Part shown: positions 18,448 through 25,812 of the stretch, one piece after another
How the letters are laid out: each line of letters starts with the position of its first letter
Numbering within the stretch: the first letter of the stretch is position 1
Assembly: GCF_001729745.1 (NCBI RefSeq)
Contig: NZ_CP017186.1
Coordinates: forward strand, 1,860,001-1,924,000
DNA length: 64,000 nucleotides
DNA from: Enterobacter hormaechei subsp. hoffmannii
GTDB lineage: Bacteria; Pseudomonadota; Gammaproteobacteria; Enterobacterales; Enterobacteriaceae
Reading direction: 5' to 3'
Program-made: the position numbers and the translations under genes
Notes under the pieces: model-generated
The model's input: only the letters and a program-made list of their open reading frames with translations
What the model was told of the DNA's origin: nothing
Database searches by the model: none

Positions 18448-19260
18448 ATGAAAAAGACACTGACACTGATCGCCGCAGCCACCCTGAGCGCCCTGAGCTT
18501 TGCCTCCTGGGCGGACACGCTCACCGTGGGGGCGTCCAACACCCCGCACGCGGAAATTCTGGAGCAGGCTAAGCCGATTCTGGCGAAGCAGGGGATCGAT
18601 CTGGAGATTAAACCGTTCCAGGACTACATTCTGCCAAACACGGCGCTGGCAGGGCATGACATTGATGCCAACTATTTCCAGCACATCCCTTACCTGAACA
18701 GCGTGCTTAAAGATCATGCGGGCGATAAGGATTATGATTTTGTCAGTGCAGGCGCAATCCACATTGAGCCGATCGGTATCTATTCAAAAAAATACAAATC
18801 GCTGAAGGATCTGCCGGAAGGCGGCAAAATCATCATGCGTGATGCGGTTTCCGAGGAAGGGCGTATTCTCTCCATCTTCGAAAAAGAGGGCGTGATCAAG
18901 CTGAAGCCAGGCATCGATAAAGTGACCGCGCGCATCAGTGATATTGTGGAGAACCCGAAAAAGCTGCAATTCACCCCTAACGTCGAGGCATCTCTGCTGC
19001 CGCAGATGTACAACAACGACGAAGGTGCTGCGGTGGTGATCAACGCCAACTACGCAATTGATGCCGGTCTGGATCCGGTCCACGATCCAATTGCGGTTGA
19101 AAGCGGTGAGAATAACCCGTACGCCAACATCATTACCGTTCATCGCGGTGATGAGAAGAAGAAGGATATCGTCGCGCTGGTGAACGTGCTGCACTCCAAA
19201 GAGATTCAGGACTGGATCCGCACCAAATACAAAGGCGCGGTCATCCCGGTAAACAACTAA
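18448..19260 (+). CDS. Methionine-type ABC importer substrate-binding protein (MetQ/NlpA family, non-lipidated)
   Basis: A 270-residue periplasmic binding protein of the NlpA/MetQ family. The N-terminus MKKTLTLIAAATLSAL leads to a probable signal peptidase I site around FASWA-DTL, after which LTVGASNTPHAEILEQAKPI matches the family start. There is no lipobox cysteine, unlike E. coli MetQ, so the mature protein should be soluble in the periplasm. It is the third gene of the importer operon, 23 bases after the permease gene, and a strong terminator follows. Confidence 0.9.
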   Translation: MKKTLTLIAAATLSALSFASWADTLTVGASNTPHAEILEQAKPILAKQGIDLEIKPFQDYILPNTALAGHDIDANYFQHIPYLNSVLKDHAGDKDYDFVSAGAIHIEPIGIYSKKYKSLKDLPEGGKIIMRDAVSEEGRILSIFEKEGVIKLKPGIDKVTARISDIVENPKKLQFTPNVEASLLPQMYNNDEGAAVVINANYAIDAGLDPVHDPIAVESGENNPYANIITVHRGDEKKKDIVALVNVLHSKEIQDWIRTKYKGAVIPVNN

Positions 19261-19278
19261 TCGCCTGATTTTCCAGAC

Positions 19279-19313
19279 GAAGCCCGGCGAACAACACGCC
19301 GGGCTTCTTTTTT
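19279..19313 (+). terminator. Terminator of the ABC importer operon
   Basis: A perfect 11-bp stem, GAAGCCCGGCG / CGCCGGGCTTC, with loop AACAACA is followed by TTTTTTG. Confidence 0.95.
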
Positions 19314-19368
19314 GTATCCAGCCGACGAATGATTTAAGCTGACGGTTTAGGGCAACGGAGTGATGGCA

Positions 19369-19578
19369 ATGGGCAATGTGACCAAAGACGAAGCGCTGTA
19401 CCAGGAGATGTGTCGGGTGGTTGGCAAGGTCGTTCTGGAGATGCGTGACTTAGGGCAGGAGCCCAAGCATATCGTGATTGCCGGGGTACTGCGTACCGCG
19501 CTGGCGAACCAGCGCGTTAAGCGCAGTGAGTTGACCACCAAAGCGATGGAAACGGTGGTTAAAGCGCTGGCCGGTTAG
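19369..19578 (+). CDS. fumD: Fumarase D (YdhZ)
   Basis: A 69-residue protein nearly identical to E. coli FumD, with MCRVVGKVVLEMRDLGQEPK and IVIAGVLRTALAN. FumD was reported as a small fumarase in E. coli, though its role in the cell is still modest and unclear. The start at ATG 19369 is 8 bases from GGAG; the ATG at 19363 is too near it. In E. coli ydhZ lies beside pykF. Here the methionine/cysteine cluster has been placed between them, which marks the boundary of the added segment. Confidence 0.92.
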   Translation: MGNVTKDEALYQEMCRVVGKVVLEMRDLGQEPKHIVIAGVLRTALANQRVKRSELTTKAMETVVKALAG

Positions 19579-19695
19579 GACGAAGCGTCTCGCGAGTTTT
19601 TCAGTTCCCGCATATCAACAGTCATTATTGTTATTTCCTCTTCATGATGAAGGCGTGTTTAACTGAGTCCAGGTTAAGCGAGAAGGGTAATGACG

Positions 19696-19863
19696 ATGAA
19701 AAAATGGATAAGCACGTTACGGCGGTTTTTTGCGCCCCGACCAGCGAATGCGGAGAACAGCGCGCAACGTGTTCTTGAGTCAATACTGCCTGTCGCCAGC
19801 CTCTATGGCGTGGACGTAGCCAACATCGACCCGGAGTGGTTCTATGTTAAAACGTCACGCTGA
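19696..19863 (+). CDS. Unrecognised 55-residue small protein
   Basis: The ORF MKKWISTLRRFFAP... ends in IDPEWFYVKTSR and has AAGGG 8 bases before the ATG at 19696. The N-terminal third is basic and amphipathic, the centre (AENSAQRVLESILP) is helical, and the end is aromatic. I do not recognise the family. Codon use (GCG, CTG, GTG) looks like its neighbours. A second tiny frame of 25 codons starts at 19844 inside it and ends at 19921, behind a GGAG, so the two could be coupled or could be remnants of a longer broken gene. The bases between fumD and this ORF hold no other gene. Confidence 0.45.
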   Translation: MKKWISTLRRFFAPRPANAENSAQRVLESILPVASLYGVDVANIDPEWFYVKTSR

Positions 19864-20007
19864 ACTTCGCCGGACGCGCGAAATGTACTGGAATGAGCTG
19901 TGCGTGATGCGTGTAAAGTGAGAATGAAGGGAAAAATGCCCTGGCTAATCCTCGGTAAACGATAGCCGTTTTGTTACCACTATCTCCTTTCTCAGATGGA
20001 GATGATA

Positions 20008-21414
20008 ATGAAACGGACAGTATTAACCCCCGCGCTTTCTGCCACCGTGCTATTGCTTGCCATGCAGGCGGCACACGCTGGTCCACAGGCGCATGTTGTA
20101 TGCAGTTATTCCCATACCCTCGGCGATGATGCCATTATGATGTACGGCATGCCCAACGAGGCCATGCTGCACGATTTTTTTGGTAACGTGCAAACGGATG
20201 CTTACTCCAGCCGTGAATCGCTGCGTACCCAGGAAAAGACCACCTGCGATAACAAAGCAGACAGCTCGGCCTACTGGGCTCCGTCGCTAAAATTACCGGA
20301 CGGAACGGTGGTCAAACCCGCCTATCAAAAAACCTATTATCAGGCATCGAACGTTGACGCCTGGCCGCTGCACCCGTTCCCGGCGGGGCTGTCGCTGCTG
20401 GCGGGCGATCATCACGGCACCGCGCCAAATCCACATATCACCTTTTTATGCGCCAACGGCAAGGGCTACACCACCAGAACGGGTGAAGTCTGCGGCTTAC
20501 GCAAGGCGAAGGATGCCGTGCAGTTTAATATCGGCATTCAGTTCCCGAACTGCTGGGACGGGGTCAACCTGAAGCCCGCCCACGGCCTGGCTAACGCCAC
20601 CTACGATACGAAAGGACAGTGTCCGTCCGCCTTCCCGGTGAAGATCCCGACGGTGAACATGAATATTGCGTACGTGCTTCCGACAATTAGCTCTCTGGAT
20701 ACCAGTAAAGTCCAGCTTTCCCTCGACCCCACCATGCATGGCAGTGAACGTGAAGAGCGATGGGGGAGCCTGTATACGGCGCATGCTGACTTCATGAACG
20801 GCTGGACGGAAGATGCCGCGCGCTTTATGACCGACCTGTGCATGAACCGCGGAATGGATTGCGGCACCACCGTGCCGTATGGTTATTCAAAAGCGAAGGC
20901 CAACGTCTGGCTCAGCAGCATGGAACCCGCACTTTCACAACCCGATCCCCAGGTCTTACTGGTGCAGGACAACTGGAAGAACGGCGGAAGGATGAAAAAC
21001 AGCGAAACATTGTCGCTGGTGAAGTTCAACATTCCTCCGCTGCCTGCCGGACAGGATCCTGCCCAGTTTAAATACCGCGTGAGAATTTATGGCGGGAAAG
21101 TGGAAACCAACGGCGCGGATCAAATCTTCTTCTATCCGGCGAGCAGCGACTGGGATCCGGCCACCGTGAGCTGGCATTCACGGCCGTCCTGCAACTATCG
21201 CTCGGATGCGGTGCTTTACCTGAACCACTCCCGCGAATACCGGATGGTGGATGTCGATAAAGCGGTACGCAAGGCGCTGGCAGAAGGGAAAACTGAAATT
21301 TCGTGGTATATCGGCGGCGATCGTCAGGGAAACCACTATCAGTTTGAGACGGGGTCATCTCAACAAAGCCTGATCCTGATGCTGACCGGGTTTAGCAAAA
21401 CGCCGGAGATCTGA
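20008..21414 (+). CDS. Secreted DUF1996-domain protein
   Basis: A 468-residue exported protein. Three ATGs lie close together; GGAG is 6 bases before 20008, giving MKRTVLTPALSATVLLLAMQ and a signal peptide cut near AAHA-GPQ. The N-terminal 260 residues show DUF1996 hallmarks: HDFFGNV, an AYW...LKLPDG...KP segment, AGDHHG, HITFLC and FPNCWDG. DUF1996 is common in fungi and actinobacteria and uncharacterised in enterobacteria. The C-terminal 130 residues (RIYGGKV through LILMLTG) look like a beta-rich domain of the DNRLRE/CBM96 type seen on polysaccharide-acting proteins; that is inference. A kinase and regulator follow immediately. Function unknown. Confidence 0.8.
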   Translation: MKRTVLTPALSATVLLLAMQAAHAGPQAHVVCSYSHTLGDDAIMMYGMPNEAMLHDFFGNVQTDAYSSRESLRTQEKTTCDNKADSSAYWAPSLKLPDGTVVKPAYQKTYYQASNVDAWPLHPFPAGLSLLAGDHHGTAPNPHITFLCANGKGYTTRTGEVCGLRKAKDAVQFNIGIQFPNCWDGVNLKPAHGLANATYDTKGQCPSAFPVKIPTVNMNIAYVLPTISSLDTSKVQLSLDPTMHGSEREERWGSLYTAHADFMNGWTEDAARFMTDLCMNRGMDCGTTVPYGYSKAKANVWLSSMEPALSQPDPQVLLVQDNWKNGGRMKNSETLSLVKFNIPPLPAGQDPAQFKYRVRIYGGKVETNGADQIFFYPASSDWDPATVSWHSRPSCNYRSDAVLYLNHSREYRMVDVDKAVRKALAEGKTEISWYIGGDRQGNHYQFETGSSQQSLILMLTGFSKTPEI

Positions 21415-21490
21415 TAACGCCCGCGTTTTTTTGTTCTCAACAGCGTTAGCTGGTAATGTCGACAGCCTGAATGACTGCGCCGTTAACGCT

Positions 21491-22816
21491 ATGAGCTTAA
21501 ATAAGATGATAAAGCGCAGCATCGCTGCATGGGTGGCGGTCTGCCTGATAAGCGGTATGCTGCTTTATGCGGAACAGATACGTCGCCAGTACTGGGAGCG
21601 CGATCGCGAGTTTACGGCACGCTATTCGGCGATCGGCGCGGTGCTGACGCAAAACGAATCGGTGCTTCCGCTTCTGAGCGGCGATGAAGATATTACCGCG
21701 TTACGCAAAAAGTTTCCTTCTGTCCTGGCCCTGGAAAAAACCGCGGGGCGTGCGCTGGACGCCCCGCGTGTGGAGCCGTTTCGCGGGGTGCAGTACTGGT
21801 TATACAATCCCTGGCGGCAGATACGCGTGCTGGTCGACCTAAGCGCGCTGATTCCCGCGCGCCATAGCTTTGCGCAGCTGCATCTTAACGTCACGAACGG
21901 CGATGGTCCGCCATCCTCCGGCGCTTTCTGGCGCTGGCAGCGCGCTTTCCCGCAGCATACCCAGCCCTTCGTTCTTACAGCCGAGGCAGAGCCTGACTGG
22001 TTCAGCGTTTCCCTGCTGCCTTACCTGCTGCTCTTTCTGACGTGGGGGGTAGCGATTGCGGGCGTGGGAAGCGTGCTCTGGCAGCGCAAACAGCGGCAGC
22101 AGGCCGAGCAGCGCGCCCGCTATTATCAGCATGCCAGGCTTAACACGCTGGGGGAGATCACCGCGGGCATTGTCCATGAAATTAACCAGCCTCTTACCGC
22201 CGTGCAAACCTGGATCCAGGGGGCGCAGCGACAGCTCGAGGCTAATCCGCAGGCCGTGCCGCAGGCGCTTGCGGCCGCGCTGCTGCAAACGCAACGCATC
22301 AGCGCCCTGCTGACGCGCTTTCGCGAGCATGTGGTACAGGAGAAGGTGACTCTGCGCGAAACCGATCTGGTGCAGTGCTGGCAGCAGGTTGAGAGCCTGC
22401 TGGAGCACGAGCGCAAATCGAACCGTATCGCGGTCATCCACGCGTTTGCAGCGGACGCCACGACCGTGCTGGCAGACAGGCTCTGGCTGGAGCAGATACT
22501 GCACAACCTGCTCAGCAATGCGATTCAGGCTCAGCAGGAGAGCACGCACGGCTGGGTGCGAATCGACAGCCAGAAAAACGAGAAGGGCATTCTGGTCACG
22601 CTTACTGACGGCGGGCCGGGATTTAGCCCGGAGGCCCTGCAAAACGCTTTTATGCCCTTCTTTAGCGGACGTCCCGGCGGAACGGGGCTGGGGATGACGT
22701 TAACCGAAACGCTAATAACCCGCATGACCGGCTCGATTGCCCTGGGCAACGCCCCGCAGGGTGGGGCGCAGATCCGGTTGCAGCTCGCAGAAGGTAAGGA
22801 GACAAAGCATGGATAA
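21491..22816 (+). CDS. Membrane sensor histidine kinase, FixL/TtrS-like
   Basis: A 441-residue kinase. One membrane segment near the N-terminus (AAWVAVCLISGMLLYAE) and a second at about 175-195 (LLPYLLLFLTWGVAIAG) bracket a periplasmic domain of about 150 residues that I do not recognise. The cytoplasmic part has the phospho-accepting histidine in GIVHEINQPLTAVQ, an N box LHNLLSNAIQA, and glycine boxes DGGPGFSP and GGTGLGMTL. The ATG at 21491 has no clear ribosome site, so the start could also be 21506. It overlaps the response regulator gene by 8 bases. The signal sensed is unknown; neighbours suggest a periplasmic or extracellular cue. Confidence 0.88.
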   Translation: MSLNKMIKRSIAAWVAVCLISGMLLYAEQIRRQYWERDREFTARYSAIGAVLTQNESVLPLLSGDEDITALRKKFPSVLALEKTAGRALDAPRVEPFRGVQYWLYNPWRQIRVLVDLSALIPARHSFAQLHLNVTNGDGPPSSGAFWRWQRAFPQHTQPFVLTAEAEPDWFSVSLLPYLLLFLTWGVAIAGVGSVLWQRKQRQQAEQRARYYQHARLNTLGEITAGIVHEINQPLTAVQTWIQGAQRQLEANPQAVPQALAAALLQTQRISALLTRFREHVVQEKVTLRETDLVQCWQQVESLLEHERKSNRIAVIHAFAADATTVLADRLWLEQILHNLLSNAIQAQQESTHGWVRIDSQKNEKGILVTLTDGGPGFSPEALQNAFMPFFSGRPGGTGLGMTLTETLITRMTGSIALGNAPQGGAQIRLQLAEGKETKHG

Positions 22817-23420
22817 GGTGGTCTGGCTCATTGATGACGATGAGTCCATCAGGGAATCATTGACGTTTTTACTCTCCGGAATGGGCTGGCAGGTTAAGGC
22901 ATTCGAGAGCGTCGATGCCTTTACGCTGGCGCACGGCGGCGAAACGGCGCTTGTCGGCTGTCTGCTTCTGGATATGCGCATGCCGGGCAAGAGCGGGCTT
23001 GCCTGGCTGGAAGAGGGTGAATGGCCCTGGCCGCTGCTGCCAGTCGTTATCATGACCGGGCACGGAACGGTCGACGCCTGCCGTCGCGCGTTTCGCAACG
23101 GCGTGTTTGAGTTCTTCACCAAACCCCTGGATGCCGACAGGCTTATCGAAACGGTTGGCATGGCTTTCGAAGAGAGCCTGCGGCGATCTGCCGCCTGGCA
23201 GGATATCTCGCGGATTAAAGCGCGATTCGAACAGCTAACCGCGCGGGAGCACGAGGTGTTGACCGTGCTGATGGAAGGATGCAGCAACAAAGAGGCGGCT
23301 GCGCGTCTTAACCTCTCCCCGAGGACCGTGGAAGCGCACCGCGTGGCGGCGTTTGCCAAGCTTGGCGTCAGCAGCCTGGTTCAGGCGAGCCGGGATTATG
23401 ACAAATTGCAATCCGTATAA
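22809..23420 (+). CDS. FixJ-family response regulator
   Basis: A 203-residue regulator. The receiver domain (1-120) has the acidic pocket at 9-11, the phospho-accepting Asp55 in CLLLDMRMPG and the conserved Lys in FFTKPLDA. The C-terminal LuxR-type helix-turn-helix (about 140-200) has LTAREHEVLTVLMEGCSNKE and LSPRTVEAHR. It resembles TtrR and FixJ. The start at ATG 22809 follows AAGGAGACAAAGC. It overlaps the kinase gene and is followed by the HbpS-like gene, before which an inverted repeat could be its binding site. Confidence 0.92.
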   Translation: MDKVVWLIDDDESIRESLTFLLSGMGWQVKAFESVDAFTLAHGGETALVGCLLLDMRMPGKSGLAWLEEGEWPWPLLPVVIMTGHGTVDACRRAFRNGVFEFFTKPLDADRLIETVGMAFEESLRRSAAWQDISRIKARFEQLTAREHEVLTVLMEGCSNKEAAARLNLSPRTVEAHRVAAFAKLGVSSLVQASRDYDKLQSV

Positions 23421-23435
23421 CTACCAGGTGGAGTG

Positions 23436-23454
23436 CGTAATCAACCGAATTACG
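23436..23454. promoter_or_regulatory. Inverted repeat upstream of the HbpS-like gene
   Basis: CGTAAT-CAACCGA-ATTACG is a perfect 6-bp inverted repeat with a 7-base spacer, between the regulator gene and the HbpS-like gene. The spacing fits a dimeric regulator. That the FixJ-like protein binds it is a guess. Confidence 0.35.
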
Positions 23455-23509
23455 TGTAAACGCGCGCTTCAGTAATCTCGGGTTGTCTCCCAACACTCGA
23501 GGAAGTGCA

Positions 23510-23989
23510 ATGAAAAAAGTATTGATGGTGGCGGCACTGGTTGCAGGTAGCGTAAGCCTGGCTGCACGGGCGGATGCGCTGAATCAGAAAAGCCTCTCTC
23601 TGGCACAGGCTAACGCGCTGGCAACGTCTGCTGTTAAGGCCTGTATGGTAAAGAACTATCAGGTTACGGTGACCGTGGTTGACCGCGCAGGGGTTGTTAA
23701 GGCGGTGCAGCGCACGGATAACGCTGGTCCACATACGGTAAAAGCCAGCGAAATGAAGGCATATACCGCGCTGAGTACGAAAAACGCGTCAGGCAAGGTA
23801 ATGGAAGCTGCACAGACTAACGCGGGCGCGCAGAATATGCGTGATGTTCCCGGCTTCCTGCTGCTGGCGGGTGGTTTACCGGTAAAAGAGGGCGATGAGG
23901 TGATTGGGGCGATTGGCATCGGCGGTGCGCCGGGCGGTCATCTTGATGAAGCCTGTGCCCAGGCGGCCATTAACGGGGCCGGACAGTAA
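23510..23989 (+). CDS. Secreted HbpS/GlcG-like protein
   Basis: A 159-residue protein of the GlcG/HbpS (DUF336) family with a signal peptide cut near LAARA-DAL. The core contains LATSAVKACMVKNY, VVDRAGVVKAVQRTDNA, the PGFLLLAGGLPV strand and the glycine-rich end GAIGIGGAPGGHLDEACA, all typical of the family. In Streptomyces the extracellular HbpS binds heme and modulates the SenS/SenR two-component system; here a kinase/regulator pair lies directly upstream. The ATG at 23510 follows GAGGAAG. Heme binding is not proven by sequence. The gene has its own upstream gap of 89 bases, so it may have a separate promoter. Confidence 0.88.
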   Translation: MKKVLMVAALVAGSVSLAARADALNQKSLSLAQANALATSAVKACMVKNYQVTVTVVDRAGVVKAVQRTDNAGPHTVKASEMKAYTALSTKNASGKVMEAAQTNAGAQNMRDVPGFLLLAGGLPVKEGDEVIGAIGIGGAPGGHLDEACAQAAINGAGQ

Positions 23990-23994
23990 TTCAT

Positions 23995-24021
23995 AAAAAA
24001 AGCACCGGCATGGCCGGTGCT
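23995..24021 (-). terminator. Terminator of the 46-residue protein gene
   Basis: The stem AGCACCGGC-CAT-GCCGGTGCT is followed on the minus strand by TTTTTTT. On the plus strand it can also slow transcripts of the HbpS-like gene, but without a T-run. Confidence 0.85.
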
Positions 24022-24027
24022 CTGTAT

Positions 24028-24168
24028 TCAGATCTTGCAGGCATCGCCGCAGTCGTCATCGGCGACAATCGCCTGGGCTTTTTTATCCGCATCGTCGAGA
24101 CGTTCCGCGTTGCGCTCTTCTGCTTCATCCAGCCCGTTAAAGACTAAGTTATCGAGATCAATTTCCAT
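24028..24168 (-). CDS. 46-residue acidic protein, unrecognised
   Basis: A short ORF, MEIDLDNLVFNGLDEAEERN at the start and ADDDCGDACKI at the end, with AGGTGG before the ATG and a strong terminator 7 bases after the TGA. About a third of the residues are D or E. The helix from 12 to 36 is rich in E, R, A and K, and the two cysteines near the C-terminus (Cys40, Cys44) sit in an acidic patch, which could bind a metal. It is a free-standing gene between the HbpS-like and metallo-hydrolase genes. I cannot name it. Start and terminator signals make a real gene likely. Confidence 0.7.
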   Translation of the reverse strand: MEIDLDNLVFNGLDEAEERNAERLDDADKKAQAIVADDDCGDACKI

Positions 24169-24194
24169 GTGCCACCTGCGTTATTCAGTTTTTG

Positions 24195-24209
24195 ATACTG
24201 GCACAGTAT
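24195..24209. promoter_or_regulatory. Inverted repeat upstream of the 46-residue protein gene
   Basis: ATACTG-GCA-CAGTAT is a perfect 6-bp inverted repeat, 27 bases before the ATG at 24168, in the promoter zone. It may be an operator; no regulator can be named. Confidence 0.35.
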
Positions 24210-24293
24210 AAGTCAAAAAAAGCGGGCCAGGCACCCCTCAGCACATATGGATAATCCCTGCCATACTCAGTGCTTTATTGCTGAGGAAAGCCG

Positions 24294-25076
24294 ATGATTA
24301 CACTCTGTAAAACCTGCGGTACCGCTTACGATGAACAGCCCAAAAACTGCCCGATTTGCGACGATGAGCGCCAGTATGTCCCGGTGACGGGCCAGGCATG
24401 GACGGACTTCGTCAGCCTTACGACCACGCACACCAACAAATGGCAACAGCTGGAGCCGCAGCTGTTCAGCATCAAAACCGTTCCCGCTTTTGCCATCAAC
24501 CAGCGGGCGCTTCTGCTGAGTACGCCGCAGGGCAATGTTCTGTGGGACTGCATCGCCAATCTTGACCTGGCGACCAGAGCGTTAGTTGACGCGCTCGGGG
24601 GCATCAGCGCGATTGCGATTTCGCACCCACATTACTACACCACCATGCAGGAGTGGGCCGCCGCGTTTAACGCGCCGATCTATCTGCACGCCAGCGATCG
24701 GCAGTGGGTGATGCGTGACAGTCCGGCGATACGCTTCTGGGAGGAGGACGCCCTGGAGATTATGCCGTCGGTGACGCTGCTGCGTCTGGGCGGGCATTTT
24801 GCAGGCGGCACGGTGCTGCACTGGCAGTCAGGCGACGGCGTGCTGCTGGCCGGTGATATTTTGCAGGTTACGCCTGGTAAGGACGCCGTGTCGTTTATGT
24901 GGAGTTATCCGAATATGCTGCCGCTGCCTGCCCGCACCGTTGAGGCGGTGATCGGTCGACTGACCGGGAAAACGTACCAGCGACTGTACGGGGCCTTTGA
25001 AGGGCAAAACATCCCGGCGAACGCAGATGAGATTGTGCAGCGGTCGGGCCAGAAATATATTGCTTGTCTCCGCTAA
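24294..25076 (+). CDS. MBL-fold metallo-hydrolase with N-terminal zinc ribbon
   Basis: A 260-residue cytoplasmic protein. Residues 1-25 form a rubredoxin-like ribbon with CKTCG and CPICDD. The rest is a metallo-beta-lactamase fold: SHPHYYTTM stands where HxHxDH is usual, so the metal site is altered, while GGHFAGG and LLAGDILQV supply the later His and Asp. The substrate is unknown. Proteins of this type occur as stand-alone hydrolases in enterobacteria. GAGGAAAGCC precedes the ATG. The next gene, carbonic anhydrase, begins about 70 bases on and has its own candidate promoter site. Confidence 0.85.
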   Translation: MITLCKTCGTAYDEQPKNCPICDDERQYVPVTGQAWTDFVSLTTTHTNKWQQLEPQLFSIKTVPAFAINQRALLLSTPQGNVLWDCIANLDLATRALVDALGGISAIAISHPHYYTTMQEWAAAFNAPIYLHASDRQWVMRDSPAIRFWEEDALEIMPSVTLLRLGGHFAGGTVLHWQSGDGVLLAGDILQVTPGKDAVSFMWSYPNMLPLPARTVEAVIGRLTGKTYQRLYGAFEGQNIPANADEIVQRSGQKYIACLR

Positions 25077-25100
25077 GGCACGGTGGTTAAATTTTACGAG

Positions 25101-25116
25101 TGTGATCGCGATCATA
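25101..25116. promoter_or_regulatory. CRP/FNR-like palindrome upstream of the carbonic anhydrase gene
   Basis: TGTGATCGCGATCATA matches the CRP consensus (TGTGA-N6-TCACA) at all but one position and the FNR consensus (TTGAT-N4-ATCAA) at 8 of 10. It lies only 32 bases before the start, so it may overlap the promoter. Confidence 0.5.
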
Positions 25117-25148
25117 CCTAAACTAAAACAGATAAAAGAGAAATGGCT

Positions 25149-25784
25149 ATGCAACATATCATTGAAGGTTTTCTCAGCTTTCAAAAAGAGATTTTCCCGC
25201 AACGTAAAGAGCTTTTTCGTAGTTTAGCGTCCAGTCAGAATCCCAAAGCGCTGTTTATCTCCTGCTCCGACAGCCGTCTGGTTCCGGAACTGGTCACGCA
25301 GCAGGAGCCAGGACAGCTCTTTGTCATTCGAAACGCGGGCAACATTGTGCCACCGTTCGGGCCGGAGCCTGGCGGTGTCTCTGCAACCATCGAATACGCG
25401 GTAGTGGCCCTCGGCGTGACCGATATTGTTATTTGCGGCCACTCCAACTGCGGCGCGATGAAGGCGATTGCTGACAACGCCGATCTGGAGCCGATGCCAG
25501 CCGTTTCCCACTGGCTGCGCTATTCTGATGCGGCAAAAGCGGTGGTTGAGAAGAAAACCTGGGATCAGCCAATCGATAAAGTGAATGCGATGGTGCAGGA
25601 GAACGTCTTTGCTCAGCTGAGCAACATCAAGACCCATCCGTCGGTGGCGGTAGGCCTGCGCAACAACGCCATTCGCCTGCACGGCTGGGTATATGACATC
25701 GAAAGCGGCAAAATCCTTGCCCTGGACAAGAACACTAAAACCTTCGTATCGCTGTCGGAAAACCCGGAAGTCTTCTTCGAGTAA
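25149..25784 (+). CDS. Beta-class carbonic anhydrase
   Basis: A 211-residue enzyme that interconverts carbon dioxide and bicarbonate with zinc. Zinc ligands are visible in FISCSDSRL (Cys and the Asp-Arg dyad) and [10 protein letters not shown] (His and Cys). It resembles CynT and other beta-CAs of about 215 residues; E. coli Can is a more distant paralogue. No cyanate genes lie near, so I do not call it cynT. I chose the ATG at 25149 since GAG is 8 bases upstream; the ATG at 25143 is too close. A CRP/FNR-like palindrome precedes it. Confidence 0.92.
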   Translation: MQHIIEGFLSFQKEIFPQRKELFRSLASSQNPKALFISCSDSRLVPELVTQQEPGQLFVIRNAGNIVPPFGPEPGGVSATIEYAVVALGVTDIVICGHSNCGAMKAIADNADLEPMPAVSHWLRYSDAAKAVVEKKTWDQPIDKVNAMVQENVFAQLSNIKTHPSVAVGLRNNAIRLHGWVYDIESGKILALDKNTKTFVSLSENPEVFFE

Positions 25785-25812
25785 TCCGACACCGCAGGGC
25801 AGGGAAGCCCTG

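Noticed and set aside
19847..20086. Minus-strand frame of 79 codons at the start of the DUF1996 gene
   Set aside because: Antisense to a signal peptide region, with no ribosome site or known family.
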